From positions 1 through 40,117 of the IMG/VR virus record IMGVR_UViG_3300047334_000107: a stretch of DNA of 40,117 nt; one strand, 5' to 3'. Each line of letters opens with the position of its first letter. The stretch's first letter is position 1. Source of the DNA: a virus. Made by a program: the position numbers and the translations under genes. Below, piece by piece: positions 17,660-24,634 of this stretch. The notes below the pieces were generated by a model. The model searched no databases. It was not told where the DNA came from and was given only the letters and a program-made list of their open reading frames with translations.

Positions 17660-19138
17660 ATGGCGATAGGAATCAGCCCGCAGACTACCGGTTTTAATGC
17701 CGGTCAAGTTGCGGCGAATGGATCATTGCAGGCTTATCAGAGCGGCACTACCACGCCCGTTACCCTATATCAGGATGCTGCGTTGACGATTCCCGTGAGT
17801 AATCCAGTCACTCTTGATGTGAACGGCTGCGCATACTTTTATATCGGCTCAGCCTACAATCTCAAATACCAAATTTACAGCGCCGCAGGGTCTTTATTGC
17901 AGACGATAGACCCGGTATACCCATTCACGGCGATACCCGGTGGCGGGGCGGATTTAAGCGCTTACACGGTGAAGGCTACAGGTGCGACGACAGCCCGCGT
18001 ATTGGCGAATTACTTCGGAGAGGCGGCGAACGTTAAAAACTTCGGTGCGACTGGTAATGGATCAACGGACGACACGGCAGCGGTTCAGGCGGCGGCAAGT
18101 TCTCTGGGAGTTACCGGGGGAATGGTGTTTTTCCCACCTGGTTATTATAATATTTCCTCAACTATAAATTCCGTAATAACCCAAGGAAATGTAAAATATC
18201 AAGGATACGGCAACAGCTCCATACTTTACCAGAATACCCATAATGTTGATTTTATCAATATTGCAGGAGGAAATGCGGAAATTGATGATTTGCAGTTTCA
18301 GGCAGCTGCTTACGGTTCTACCCCGCATTACGCGATTGTTGCTTCCGGTTCCGGGATTATAATCAATAAAGTTCTTGGGACGAATATTTCCAGCGGCATC
18401 AACTTTTCCGGCGTGACGTTGACGGGAAGCCATATCACCCTTCAAGGTCTTAAGCCTGCCAGTGGCTCAGGAATGCAAATAACAAATCCCGCTGCTACCG
18501 TTCTTTTAGACAAGCTTATCTTTGGCAATGCCGCAGGCAACAATGCATTTGCAGGAATTTATGTTACGGGTTGCGCAAGCCTTCAGATTGTCAATAGCCA
18601 GCTCTTCAAAATGGGCACGTGCCTTTATTTGAATCCCGCAGCAAGCACGGCGGTTAATCAGATTTGGTGCACTAACGCCTTTTTCGACACTTCTACATGT
18701 GGGGTTTTTGCACAAGCTACCGCATCGGGAAGTTCGATTAACGGTTTAAAGCTCACGCAATGCTGGAATAACGGACATTCCACGTCCGGAGTGCGCTTGA
18801 ATGGCACCGTGAACGGCACAACAATCATGGGTGGAACGGCCAGCAGCAACTCTGTATCGGGCATTACCTTGGAAACCACGGGCGTGGCTGGAACGAGCAT
18901 TCAGGGTGCTGCCATTCAGGGCAATACTGGAAACGGCATACAGGTTGCCGCCGCAGTATCCTATTTCCAAATTCAAAATAATACCATTAACAGCAATGGC
19001 AGCTATGGCGTAATTGTCGCTGCAGGCGCAAGCAATGAATATATTGTTGCGTTTAATCAGGTAAACAGCAACACAACCGGATCGGTGTCGGATGGCGGGA
19101 CTGGCGGCAATAAGATAGTGAGCAATAATTTAACATAG
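17660..19138 (+). CDS. Tailspike with head-binding domain and pectate-lyase-type beta-helix
   Basis: ATG 17660 abuts the previous stop. Residues 1-110 form an N-terminal virion-binding part (GFNAGQVAANGSLQAYQSGT, TTPVTLYQDAALTIPVSNPV), common in podovirus spikes. Residues about 120-170 carry the pectate-lyase-superfamily start (AANVKNFGATGNGSTDDTAA then FFPPGYYNIS), and the rest is a right-handed parallel beta-helix with Asn/Gly turns (TGNGIQVAAAVSYFQIQNN). Spikes of this type bind and often cleave host surface polysaccharide, so this gene probably sets host range. Active-site residues cannot be assigned from sequence alone. Confidence 0.88.
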   Translation: MAIGISPQTTGFNAGQVAANGSLQAYQSGTTTPVTLYQDAALTIPVSNPVTLDVNGCAYFYIGSAYNLKYQIYSAAGSLLQTIDPVYPFTAIPGGGADLSAYTVKATGATTARVLANYFGEAANVKNFGATGNGSTDDTAAVQAAASSLGVTGGMVFFPPGYYNISSTINSVITQGNVKYQGYGNSSILYQNTHNVDFINIAGGNAEIDDLQFQAAAYGSTPHYAIVASGSGIIINKVLGTNISSGINFSGVTLTGSHITLQGLKPASGSGMQITNPAATVLLDKLIFGNAAGNNAFAGIYVTGCASLQIVNSQLFKMGTCLYLNPAASTAVNQIWCTNAFFDTSTCGVFAQATASGSSINGLKLTQCWNNGHSTSGVRLNGTVNGTTIMGGTASSNSVSGITLETTGVAGTSIQGAAIQGNTGNGIQVAAAVSYFQIQNNTINSNGSYGVIVAAGASNEYIVAFNQVNSNTTGSVSDGGTGGNKIVSNNLT

Positions 19139-19147
19139 TAAAACATC

Positions 19148-19255
19148 ATGGGACTTAAAGCAGTAGCGGGTGGCGGGGGTAGTGGTTCAACCAGCGGTGC
19201 AACCCCCGCAGCAATCGCCAATGGCGGCAATACCTATTCAGTTATAGTGTGGTAG
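19148..19255 (+). CDS. Small Gly/Ala-rich peptide, 35 aa
   Basis: ATG 19148 to TAG 19255 encodes MGLKAVAGGGGSGSTSGATP and then a short hydrophobic end (YSVIVW). It fits the gap between tailspike and the next gene. No clear ribosome site, so translation is uncertain; small Gly-rich ORFs with a YSVIVW-like end do occur next to tail fibres in related phages as far as I recall. Confidence 0.4.
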   Translation: MGLKAVAGGGGSGSTSGATPAAIANGGNTYSVIVW

Positions 19256-19264
19256 GATGGTGAT

Positions 19265-19789
19265 ATGACGCCCCCTAAAGACACCGCCCTTACCGCAACG
19301 CTCGCCCGCCATGATAAGGCGATTATCGAACTCCAGCGCGTACAAGCTGAACAGTCGCAACAATACGGGGCGATGAACGATAAGATGATTCGTGTGGAAA
19401 CGAAACTCGACGCTTACCAGACGCAGGCCAGCCAGAACAACGACGCGCAGATTAAGTCCATTGCCGAACAAAATGAACGCATGGTGAAAATGGAAAACAG
19501 CATCATTACAAAAATGGAAGACATGCACCGCAAAATGGAAGAACATACGAATAGTTCTTTTAATGAATTACAAGCTACGCAAGATAAAATGACCCAATGG
19601 CTGGGGCTGGATGCAGACGAACCGAAAACGGAAGCGAAAAGCCTGCGCCTCGACCTCGATTTTCTGCGCGATTCCCGGCTGGGCAGGGAGTGGTTTCGCC
19701 GAGCTGTAGACACGGCAGTCGTCGGGCTGGTGCTTACGGGGATAGGGTCTATCCTCTGGCTGGGGTTTAAGGCGGGAGTGCATCAATGA
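19265..19789 (+). CDS. Coiled-coil protein with C-terminal membrane anchor, possible holin-type lysis protein
   Basis: 174 residues. Residues about 15-115 form a long charged coiled coil (RHDKAIIELQRVQAEQSQQY; KMEDMHRKMEEHTNSSFNEL), and residues about 150-170 are one hydrophobic helix (AVVGLVLTGIGSILWLGF), so the protein would sit on the cytoplasmic membrane with a cytoplasmic rod. It overlaps the lysozyme start by four bases (ATGA), the typical place for a holin or lysis regulator. Single-helix, coil-bearing holin candidates exist, but the call is positional. Confidence 0.7.
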   Translation: MTPPKDTALTATLARHDKAIIELQRVQAEQSQQYGAMNDKMIRVETKLDAYQTQASQNNDAQIKSIAEQNERMVKMENSIITKMEDMHRKMEEHTNSSFNELQATQDKMTQWLGLDADEPKTEAKSLRLDLDFLRDSRLGREWFRRAVDTAVVGLVLTGIGSILWLGFKAGVHQ

Positions 19790-20238
19790 TTTCAGCGCAC
19801 GACTTTATAAAAACTTGGGAAGGCGAAAAGCTTGTCGTCTATAAAGATATTGCTGGCAATCTTTCGGTTGGAATCGGTCATAAAATAACACCCAAAGATG
19901 GTCTCACAGAAGGCCAGACGATAACACAGGAACAGTCCGATCAATTCTTTGATAAGGACTATGCAAATGCGACAAATGCTATTTACGGCCTCTGCGATTA
20001 CGACCTTTCTGAAGAACAGTCCCTTGCACTGGCCTCTCTTGTGTTTAACATTGGCATTTCTGCTTTTTCTTCTTCTACCCTGTTACGATGCCTCAATGCC
20101 GACAAATTCGACGAAGCCGCAGATCATTTCCTCGATTGGGACAAAGCCCATGTGAACGGAGTGCTTACCGTAGTTCCCGGCCTCTTAAAAAGGAGGGAAG
20201 CCGAGCGGGATTTGTTCCTGAGCGACGATGGAGTGTGA
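19786..20238 (+). CDS. Endolysin, GH24 T4-type lysozyme
   Basis: 150 residues. It hydrolyses the MurNAc-GlcNAc bond. Catalytic Glu12 (in KTWEGEKLVVYKD) and Asp21 are present, with the third position Ser27 (NLSVGIGH) where T4 has Thr26; spacing E-9-D-6-S equals that of T4. Helical C-terminal lobe ends RREAERDLFLS. There is no signal peptide or N-terminal membrane helix, so a holin is needed for export. It overlaps the upstream coiled-coil gene and the downstream zinc-type gene. Confidence 0.93.
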   Translation: MISAHDFIKTWEGEKLVVYKDIAGNLSVGIGHKITPKDGLTEGQTITQEQSDQFFDKDYANATNAIYGLCDYDLSEEQSLALASLVFNIGISAFSSSTLLRCLNADKFDEAADHFLDWDKAHVNGVLTVVPGLLKRREAERDLFLSDDGV

Positions 20239-20383
20239 ATACTGCAAGAAAATAATGTTCGACAAACCTAGCGAAAGCGAAGAAAATATCGTGGAAGATT
20301 ATATTATCAGGCATTCGCAATTCCCTCTTAAGGCATGGTGCAGCGAGTCTTGTTTTAGACGATCCAATTCAACTAAAGGATAA
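20228..20383 (+). CDS. Small four-cysteine protein, 51 aa, possible zinc-binding
   Basis: ATG 20228 lies inside the last codons of the lysozyme gene (11-base overlap). The product has CEYC at residues 3-6 and C38-x3-C42 near the end (KAWCSESCF), a spacing compatible with one zinc site. Unknown family. Short ORF missed by common cut-offs but well supported by position and coding character. Confidence 0.65.
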   Translation: MECEYCKKIMFDKPSESEENIVEDYIIRHSQFPLKAWCSESCFRRSNSTKG

Positions 20384-20387
20384 TTCA

Positions 20388-20640
20388 TATGAAATACCAA
20401 GCAAATCCTGTGATTGTGGATGCATATAAAATTGTAAGTGTGAGCGATAGCCTTAATGAAGATGTTACCACAGACGAAAGGTCTAGTTTTAACGTGGCTA
20501 CCGATGATGGAGAGAACCGCCATGCAAATTTCGATATGTGCGCCCGCTATATCCCGCAAGTCGGAGACTATTGGGTTGTTCAATCCGATGGATATGAATA
20601 TCTGAATCCCAAAGATGTTTTTGAACGCAAATATTCACCT
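20388..20640. repeat. Inverted duplicate, copy 1 (253 bp)
   Basis: The sequence from the base before the ATG through codon 84 of the gene at 20389 is the exact reverse complement of 24383-24635; I found no mismatch line by line. Copies lie 3.7 kb apart in opposite orientation. Confidence 0.95.
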
Positions 20641-20664
20641 ATTAATATTGAAGAAGCCGCTTAA
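20389..20664 (+). CDS. Duplicated small protein, copy 1, 91 aa
   Basis: Begins MKYQANPVIVDAYKIVSVSD and contains YIPQVGDYWVVQSDGYEYLN followed by PKDVFERKYSP; this resembles small phage proteins with a PGDYIV.q.dG..y....d.F...Y pattern (a compact beta domain, function unknown). First 84 residues are identical to the minus-strand copy at 24362; the last seven (INIEEAA) differ. AAAGGA lies upstream. Located in the lysis operon. Confidence 0.8.
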   Translation: MKYQANPVIVDAYKIVSVSDSLNEDVTTDERSSFNVATDDGENRHANFDMCARYIPQVGDYWVVQSDGYEYLNPKDVFERKYSPINIEEAA

Positions 20665-20687
20665 CAATTTATAAAAGGAGCCTGAAT

Positions 20688-21068
20688 ATGACGAATGTTA
20701 TCTCTACTTGGTGGCATAAACTTCTCGGACAGGTGGAAGCAACAGAAGCGGTTGTGGAACCTGAAATTGAAGCATGGGCGAAGAATTTCCTGTCCGGCAT
20801 TACTCCTGTCATCAAGGAAGCCGCAACGGATGCCGTTCTAGCCGCTGTAAGCGTACCGGGGAGCGGCGCAGTCAAGGCAGCCGCAGCATTGGCCTCGGCA
20901 ACTGGCGTACTCGTTGCTAAAGGCGTCCCTATCGTGGAAAATGATTTAAAGGCTGCTATTCAGATCGCATATCAGGCTTTGCCTTCGACCGTGACGAACA
21001 ACACCGCTGCCGCCGCAGTTGAAACCAGCGCCGAAAACGAAGTTACGGCATTGGCTGCGAAGGTATAA
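20688..21068 (+). CDS. Hypothetical Ala-rich helical protein, 126 aa
   Basis: AAAGGAG precedes ATG 20688. The N-terminal half starts MTNVISTWWHKLLGQVEATE; the middle is Ala/Val-rich (AVKAAAALASATGVLVAKGV) with moderate hydrophobicity, giving amphipathic helices rather than a clear membrane span. It lies in the lysis region before two lipoprotein-type peptides, so a lysis-associated membrane-binding role is possible. Unknown family. Confidence 0.7.
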   Translation: MTNVISTWWHKLLGQVEATEAVVEPEIEAWAKNFLSGITPVIKEAATDAVLAAVSVPGSGAVKAAAALASATGVLVAKGVPIVENDLKAAIQIAYQALPSTVTNNTAAAAVETSAENEVTALAAKV

Positions 21069-21169
21069 TGCGCGTCATGCTCATACTCATGATGCTATCT
21101 GGTTGCACTCCTTGTATGCGTGAGAACATCATGCGCGGGGATTGCAACTGGATCGAAAACGGGGGCTGA
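21068..21169 (+). CDS. Tiny lipoprotein, 33 aa
   Basis: ATG 21068 overlaps the previous stop (TAATG). The peptide begins MRVMLILMMLSGCTPCMREN: a short hydrophobic signal and a lipobox LSGC, so it would be an acylated 20-residue lipopeptide. Its place upstream of the spanin pair suggests an additional envelope lysis factor or spare outer-membrane spanin; that is inference. Confidence 0.55.
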   Translation: MRVMLILMMLSGCTPCMRENIMRGDCNWIENGG

Positions 21170-21170
21170 T

Positions 21171-21452
21171 ATGGCCGAGATTCACACCTTAGGCGATAAC
21201 ATACCTGTGACTGATGAACCCTGCGCCCCTGTAGTCAAATTATTGGAAGAGTTGCTGTCGGCGGCAAAAGCGGGAGAAATTATCGGCATTGGTGTGGCTG
21301 CTGTTGAGCCTATGCATCGAATAGCGGATTGCTTTGAATGCGGAAGAGCATCAAGCGGCGATATGATGACTGCTGTTCATAGCCTGCATACTCGATTTAC
21401 AATGCATTGGCATAACAATGTTGCCCTTATTACGCCGAAGGAATCAAGCTAA
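21171..21452 (+). CDS. Hypothetical protein, 93 aa
   Basis: ATG 21171 directly follows the lipopeptide stop; the frame opens earlier but overlaps it. Sequence reads MAEIHTLGDNIPVTDEPCAP, then a helix (VVKLLEELLSAAKAGEIIGI) and a small beta part (TRFTMHWHNNVALI). Resembles small phage proteins of unknown function that regulate or accompany lysis genes. TAATG coupling to the next gene. Confidence 0.65.
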   Translation: MAEIHTLGDNIPVTDEPCAPVVKLLEELLSAAKAGEIIGIGVAAVEPMHRIADCFECGRASSGDMMTAVHSLHTRFTMHWHNNVALITPKESS

Positions 21453-21613
21453 TGCTTGAAACCATATTGATATGGATTCTGCGCCTGTTCGGCTATGACA
21501 TCGTGAAAACAGTGCATACGCACGAACAGGCTAAGAAAGAACAGTCTGCGGCGGATAGCGCGAACCTTACGCGGCCTGAATTGGAAAACGACCTAGAGAA
21601 AGCAAATTTGTGA
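21452..21613 (+). CDS. Inner-membrane spanin-like peptide, 53 aa
   Basis: ATG 21452 overlaps the preceding stop. Residues 4-18 are a hydrophobic helix (TILIWILRLFGYDIV) and the rest is a charged helix (HTHEQAKKEQSAADSANLTR), the membrane-plus-periplasmic-helix plan of an i-spanin. It overlaps the downstream Rz1-like lipoprotein by four bases (GTGA), as i-/o-spanin genes usually do. Much shorter than lambda Rz (153), so its span would depend on the partner. Alternative: a small holin. Confidence 0.6.
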   Translation: MLETILIWILRLFGYDIVKTVHTHEQAKKEQSAADSANLTRPELENDLEKANL

Positions 21614-21822
21614 AATGTCTTGGCATGATTATTTCCATGATGATGTTGAGCGCCTGCGTGAGCGGATCGCAGATTCCCGCATGTCCCAAGGTAAAGACGT
21701 GGACACGGCAAGAGCAATCCCAAATCCTGAGCGAGGAAAAGAAGCTCCCCTCGGATTCCATACTGATTCCCGTCATATCTGATTATAAGCACCTGCGCGA
21801 CGAAGCGCGGGCATGTGATTGA
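21610..21822 (+). CDS. Outer-membrane spanin-like lipoprotein (Rz1-like)
   Basis: GTG 21610 overlaps the i-spanin-like stop. N-terminal signal ends in the lipobox LSAC (MKCLGMIISMMMLSACVSGS). The mature part includes PACPKVKTWTRQEQSQILSE and ISDYKHLRDEARACD, closely following the pattern of o-spanins in which a CP...Y...EQ segment and a I-DY-xxLRD-xARAC end are conserved. It would join outer and inner membranes with its partner and fuse them in the last step of lysis. Confidence 0.8.
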   Translation: MKCLGMIISMMMLSACVSGSQIPACPKVKTWTRQEQSQILSEEKKLPSDSILIPVISDYKHLRDEARACD

Positions 21823-21941
21823 CATATAGCCGGTTTATCTTTTTCCAGTTATAACTTGCCGCGTCATCATTCCAACATGGCATATATATGCATTTCAAAC
21901 CGAACAAATCCCCCTCAAATCGTCAAATAATGGAGATACTC

Positions 21942-22373
21942 ATGACTTTAGCAACCGACCTCGCCGCAATCAAAACCGCCCTTGGCATTGGCGCTAATGG
22001 TAGCACTAACCCACCCACCAGCGACACTGCTGCATTGGCCCAGATTCAGGCAGGCATCAACCAGATTCTCGCTGGTTCCAGCGCTGTTTCCTCTGGTACG
22101 ATTACTTCCAGCACCGCACCCACCATCACCTCTATCTCGCCCACTTCCGGCTCTATTGCAGGCGGCACGTCCGTTACTGTGACGGGTACGGGTTTCACCG
22201 GTGCAACCGGCGTAAATGTCGGCACTATTGCAGGGACGAACCTTGTCGTTTCCGGCGATACGTCCCTCACGTTCACCACCAGCGCACAGGCTGCCGGTTC
22301 TTATGACGTTACGGTGGTCACGCCCAATGGCACCTCTGCGACCAGCGCAGCGGATATGCTGACCCTTTCGTAA
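21942..22373 (+). CDS. Protein with Ig-like IPT/TIG domain, 143 aa
   Basis: Start at ATG 21942 with TGGAG six bases upstream, rather than ATG 21888. Residues 1-50 are helical (LATDLAAIKTALGIGANGST, ALAQIQAGINQILAG), 50-65 Ser/Thr linker, and about 65-143 an IPT/TIG fold: PTITSISPTSGSIAGGTSVT then VTGTGFTGATGVNVG and ASYDVTVVTPNGTSAT. Ig-like domains on phage virions bind cell-surface sugars or decorate capsids. It is outside the structural block, after lysis genes, like a late accessory gene. Codon 1 helix may anchor it to the head. Confidence 0.8.
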   Translation: MTLATDLAAIKTALGIGANGSTNPPTSDTAALAQIQAGINQILAGSSAVSSGTITSSTAPTITSISPTSGSIAGGTSVTVTGTGFTGATGVNVGTIAGTNLVVSGDTSLTFTTSAQAAGSYDVTVVTPNGTSATSAADMLTLS

Positions 22374-22397
22374 AACCAACCCCTAAGGAGAATTACC

Positions 22398-22499
22398 ATG
22401 TCGAACAACAACCCAAACCAGCCTACCAATCAGCCGACTCCGAAACCCACGCAGGCTCCGGTGAATAACCCTAAGCCCGGTCACGGTGTAAACGCTTAA
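22398..22499 (+). CDS. Small Pro/Asn/Gln-rich peptide, 33 aa
   Basis: Clear AAGGAG site seven bases before ATG 22398. Product MSNNNPNQPTNQPTPKPTQA and then PVNNPKPGHGVNA is disordered. Lies just after the IPT gene, so may be a virion-associated tail peptide. Unknown function. Confidence 0.6.
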   Translation: MSNNNPNQPTNQPTPKPTQAPVNNPKPGHGVNA

Positions 22500-22507
22500 T
22501 GTTACCA

Positions 22508-22532
22508 GCGGGGCGCTATAATGGCGTCCCGC
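22508..22532 (+). terminator. Strong hairpin, possible end of late operon
   Basis: GCGGGGCGC (22508-22516) pairs with GCGTCCCGC (22524-22532) over nine pairs with one G-U, around loop TATAATG. No T-run follows, so it would be a weak or factor-aided terminator, or an mRNA 3' stabiliser. Confidence 0.45.
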
Positions 22533-22537
22533 AACTA

Positions 22538-22566
22538 TTGACTTATTGAGCCTTACAAGATAAGAA
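22538..22566 (+). promoter_or_regulatory. Possible promoter for the DUF3309-like gene
   Basis: TTGACT (22538-22543) with 17-base spacing to TAAGAA (22561-22566). The -10 match is poor. It would drive the small membrane gene at 22733 with a leader of about 160 bases (22567-22732), in which I see no further gene. Confidence 0.3.
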
Positions 22567-22732
22567 TGAGGCAGCGTTTTGGACTCTTCAATAGATGCTT
22601 GCTGGCCGCTTTGCTTCTATTATGTATCTCATCTAAGACGTCGCCAAATAAGCCCTGCCTCTAACCAGTAACGCCTACAACCATAAGGCGGTTGGTATTC
22701 TGTTGGTTTCTAACTAACGAAAAAGGGATAAA

Positions 22733-22891
22733 ATGAATATACTTGTGTTACTGCTTATTATTCTGTTCGTTTTCGGTGGGGGCGGATACTACGCGCATGG
22801 TGCCGGAATAAACATGGGCTACTACGGCGGCGGTTCGCTAGTCAGCCTTATCCTGCTTCTGGTGATTCTCAGGGTGTTTGGGTTCATCTAA
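22733..22891 (+). CDS. Two-helix membrane peptide, DUF3309-like, 52 aa
   Basis: AAAGGG lies six bases before ATG 22733. The product has a first hydrophobic helix (NILVLLLIILFVFGGGG), a Gly/Tyr turn (GINMGYYGGGS) and a second helix (LVSLILLLVILRVFGFI). This is the plan of the DUF3309 family, in which a GYxPSGG turn separates two membrane helices. In a phage a two-helix peptide is also a plausible holin or antiholin, and no other clear holin is seen. Unknown for DUF3309 proteins generally. Confidence 0.7.
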   Translation: MNILVLLLIILFVFGGGGYYAHGAGINMGYYGGGSLVSLILLLVILRVFGFI

Positions 22892-23018
22892 CCTCGTATA
22901 CTGCGTACACTCTTCTTGCCGTGGAGGATATGGCCTTCATGCAGGGTTAAGTCCATTGTACTTGGGTGGCGGCGGAGGATTGCTGTTACTGGTTGTTATT
23001 ATCTGTTTGGTGCTGTAG
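22878..23018 (+). pseudogene. Possible remnant of a second DUF3309-like gene
   Basis: In one frame the DNA reads GGYGLHAGLSPLYLGGGGGL followed by LLLVVIICLVL and a TAG at 23016-23018, which looks like the turn and second helix of a DUF3309-like peptide. There is no good start: upstream is the 31-bp direct repeat, with only a TTG at 22878. The end overlaps the minus-strand gene at 22986. Best seen as a fragment cut at the repeat. Confidence 0.35.
22894..22924. repeat. 31-bp direct repeat, copy 1
   Basis: Starts TCGTATACTGCGTACACTCT and is repeated exactly at 23209-23239, 315 bp away. Copy 2 encodes the C-terminus of the minus-strand gene ending at 23195; copy 1 lies between convergent genes. 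Confidence 0.9.
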
Positions 23019-23198
23019 GCTTTCCTTCGCAATATGCGCGGCGATCACCGCCTCTGCCCGATTAAACTTTATCTGAGTGTCAATGCGCAGCGTTTCATAA
23101 GCTATGCGCATTTCGTTAGTGGCCACATTCATATACTGACTTGCCAGCATAGTACTGAGTGCATCTGCTTTGGCTTTAATAGCTTCATCTAGGGTCAT
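22986..23198 (-). CDS. Hypothetical helical protein, 70 aa
   Basis: Last gene of the minus-strand operon. Start at ATG 23198 with a strong AAGGAGG site; ATGA overlap with the upstream gene. Begins MTLDEAIKAKADALSTMLAS and is helical, with VATNEMRIAYETLRIDTQIK. Unknown function. The longer open frame to 23372 is antisense to neighbouring code and not used. Confidence 0.7.
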   Translation of the reverse strand: MTLDEAIKAKADALSTMLASQYMNVATNEMRIAYETLRIDTQIKFNRAEAVIAAHIAKESLQHQTDNNNQ

Positions 23199-23425
23199 TT
23201 TGCCTCCTTCGTATACTGCGTACACTCTTCTTGCCGTGGGAGTGTGGGTTTCACCACAACGGATTGAGTGCATTGCCATTCTTTTCTTGGGATTACATGG
23301 TAATATGCAATGTCCTTGCCCATTCTTACGAGAAATTGAAAAATTATCCCAATACAAAATGCAACCCACCAACCCTTCATACGCTTTGTTTCTACCGCTG
23401 CTCTTAACGCCTTCTCATTCACCAT
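23195..23425 (-). CDS. Membrane protein, 76 aa
   Basis: Start at ATG 23425 with AAGGAGG six bases before; overlaps the upstream gene by 11 bases. One hydrophobic helix at about residues 18-33 (WWVAFCIGIIFQFLVRMG), then a soluble part ending TLPRQEECTQYTKEAK encoded by the 31-bp repeat. Unknown family. Confidence 0.7.
   Translation of the reverse strand: MVNEKALRAAVETKRMKGWWVAFCIGIIFQFLVRMGKDIAYYHVIPRKEWQCTQSVVVKPTLPRQEECTQYTKEAK
23209..23239. repeat. 31-bp direct repeat, copy 2
   Basis: Exact match to 22894-22924; codes for the C-terminal part of the membrane protein at 23195 on the minus strand. Confidence 0.9.
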
Positions 23426-23636
23426 CACCGGCCTCCTTCCTTATTATCTCCTGCGTCCGATGCAGTCCATCCGCGCCACGCTTTGAATGCACAATTTTTA
23501 CCTTATCGAATGTTTTGAGCATTTTTTGTGCAAATTTAATTGCTCTGCGTTTGGAACAAAACATGCGGTAATTAAAAGATGATCCTTTTTTCACCGTAAA
23601 AATTCCCTCACCGTGAACATTATAAGTTGGTTTCAT
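23415..23636 (-). CDS. Hypothetical basic protein, 73 aa
   Basis: ATG 23636 has GGAGG upstream and lies within the last codons of the Lar-like gene. Sequence MKPTYNVHGEGIFTVKKGSS then many Lys/Arg (RRAIKFAQKMLKTFDKVKIV) suggests nucleic-acid contact. No family recognised. Confidence 0.65.
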   Translation of the reverse strand: MKPTYNVHGEGIFTVKKGSSFNYRMFCSKRRAIKFAQKMLKTFDKVKIVHSKRGADGLHRTQEIIRKEAGDGE

Positions 23637-24093
23637 TGCTGGCCTCCTTCAGGGCTTGGGTTGCTATTACAATCGGTTTGGGGTGTAGATTTTCAATATC
23701 TACATGCAATCTAGTTAGATATTCAATTTGTGCCTTCAGCGCAGCGTGTTCCTGTTCATGCCGTTCCCGCATTAAGCGAATAGCCATTTGGTAGCGGTTT
23801 TGCTCCAGCTCCACATATTCTCGCGCTTCCTCCACCTCCCGCAGCGCTTCCTCGCAGAGGGCGAGGAGGGCGGATTCACGAATGCGGGTGTTCCAAAATT
23901 CTATGCATTCTATTTTTCCGCTAATGTCAGTTTCAGAAGTGCATACGCCACAATCATTACAAATTGCCCAAAATGCATCATATCCATTTTCGCATATGTG
24001 AATATCAGATGAACCACAAAACGGACACGGCAACAACCCATTCTCATCTTTTTCTTTCAGCACCCGCAGGCGCTCGGTGAGGGAGTCGGTCAT
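23620..24093 (-). CDS. Restriction alleviation protein, Lar family, with C-terminal coiled coil
   Basis: Start at ATG 24093 in an ATGA overlap; upstream open frame ignored. Residues about 18-75 match the Lar-type zinc domain: LLPCPFCGSSDIHICE, a central AICNDCGVC and a closing IECIEFWNTR (pattern PCPFCG...C..CG......A...WN.R). Lar of Rac prophage modulates type I restriction-modification. Residues 75-157 add a helical coil (EEAREYVELEQNRYQMAIRL), longer than Lar (64 aa); many phages carry such Lar-domain fusions. Function in this phage is inferred from the family. Confidence 0.82.
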   Translation of the reverse strand: MTDSLTERLRVLKEKDENGLLPCPFCGSSDIHICENGYDAFWAICNDCGVCTSETDISGKIECIEFWNTRIRESALLALCEEALREVEEAREYVELEQNRYQMAIRLMRERHEQEHAALKAQIEYLTRLHVDIENLHPKPIVIATQALKEASNETNL

Positions 24094-24362
24094 TGTTTTT
24101 CTCCTGCAAGATGGCATACCATTTGCGCCGAGCGCGGGTCGTCTGGTCTTCCAGCAGCAGTAATAGCCATGCTGGAACCACAAGAAGAACATCGCAATAT
24201 AAAATACCCACATTCTGGCGCAGGATAAGGCAAATCCACTATGCACCCAAACCCACTGGGAGTGCGTAGATGCTTCCCTTCTGGGTATTCTGGATTGCTA
24301 GGGCACCGTGCCTTACCGCGACCACTTGCCTTAAACTCTATGCTGTGCGCTGCGGTTTCCAT
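24090..24362 (-). CDS. Hypothetical cysteine-containing protein, 90 aa
   Basis: ATG 24362 overlaps the upstream stop (TAATG). Contains CGYFILRCSSCGSS (a C-x6-C-x2-C group) and an N-terminal basic part (FKASGRGKARCPSNPEYPEG), so it may bind zinc. Precedes the Lar-like gene with ATGA coupling. Unknown family. Confidence 0.65.
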   Translation of the reverse strand: METAAHSIEFKASGRGKARCPSNPEYPEGKHLRTPSGFGCIVDLPYPAPECGYFILRCSSCGSSMAITAAGRPDDPRSAQMVCHLAGEKQ

Positions 24363-24634
24363 TACTTGGCCTGCTGCAATGCAGGTGAATATTTGCGTTC
24401 AAAAACATCTTTGGGATTCAGATATTCATATCCATCGGATTGAACAACCCAATAGTCTCCGACTTGCGGGATATAGCGGGCGCACATATCGAAATTTGCA
24501 TGGCGGTTCTCTCCATCATCGGTAGCCACGTTAAAACTAGACCTTTCGTCTGTGGTAACATCTTCATTAAGGCTATCGCTCACACTTACAATTTTATATG
24601 CATCCACAATCACAGGATTTGCTTGGTATTTCAT
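24362..24634 (-). CDS. Duplicated small protein, copy 2, 90 aa
   Basis: First 84 residues are identical to the product at 20389; the end differs (ALQQAK). AAGGAG lies eight bases before the ATG. Copy sits in an unrelated operon and orientation, and DNA identity is complete over the shared stretch, so duplication or gene conversion is recent. Confidence 0.8.
   Translation of the reverse strand: MKYQANPVIVDAYKIVSVSDSLNEDVTTDERSSFNVATDDGENRHANFDMCARYIPQVGDYWVVQSDGYEYLNPKDVFERKYSPALQQAK

Noticed and set aside
21819-21860. Promoter before the IPT gene
   Set aside because: TTGACA at 21819 has no acceptable -10 box at 15-19 bases; TATAAC lies 25 bases away.
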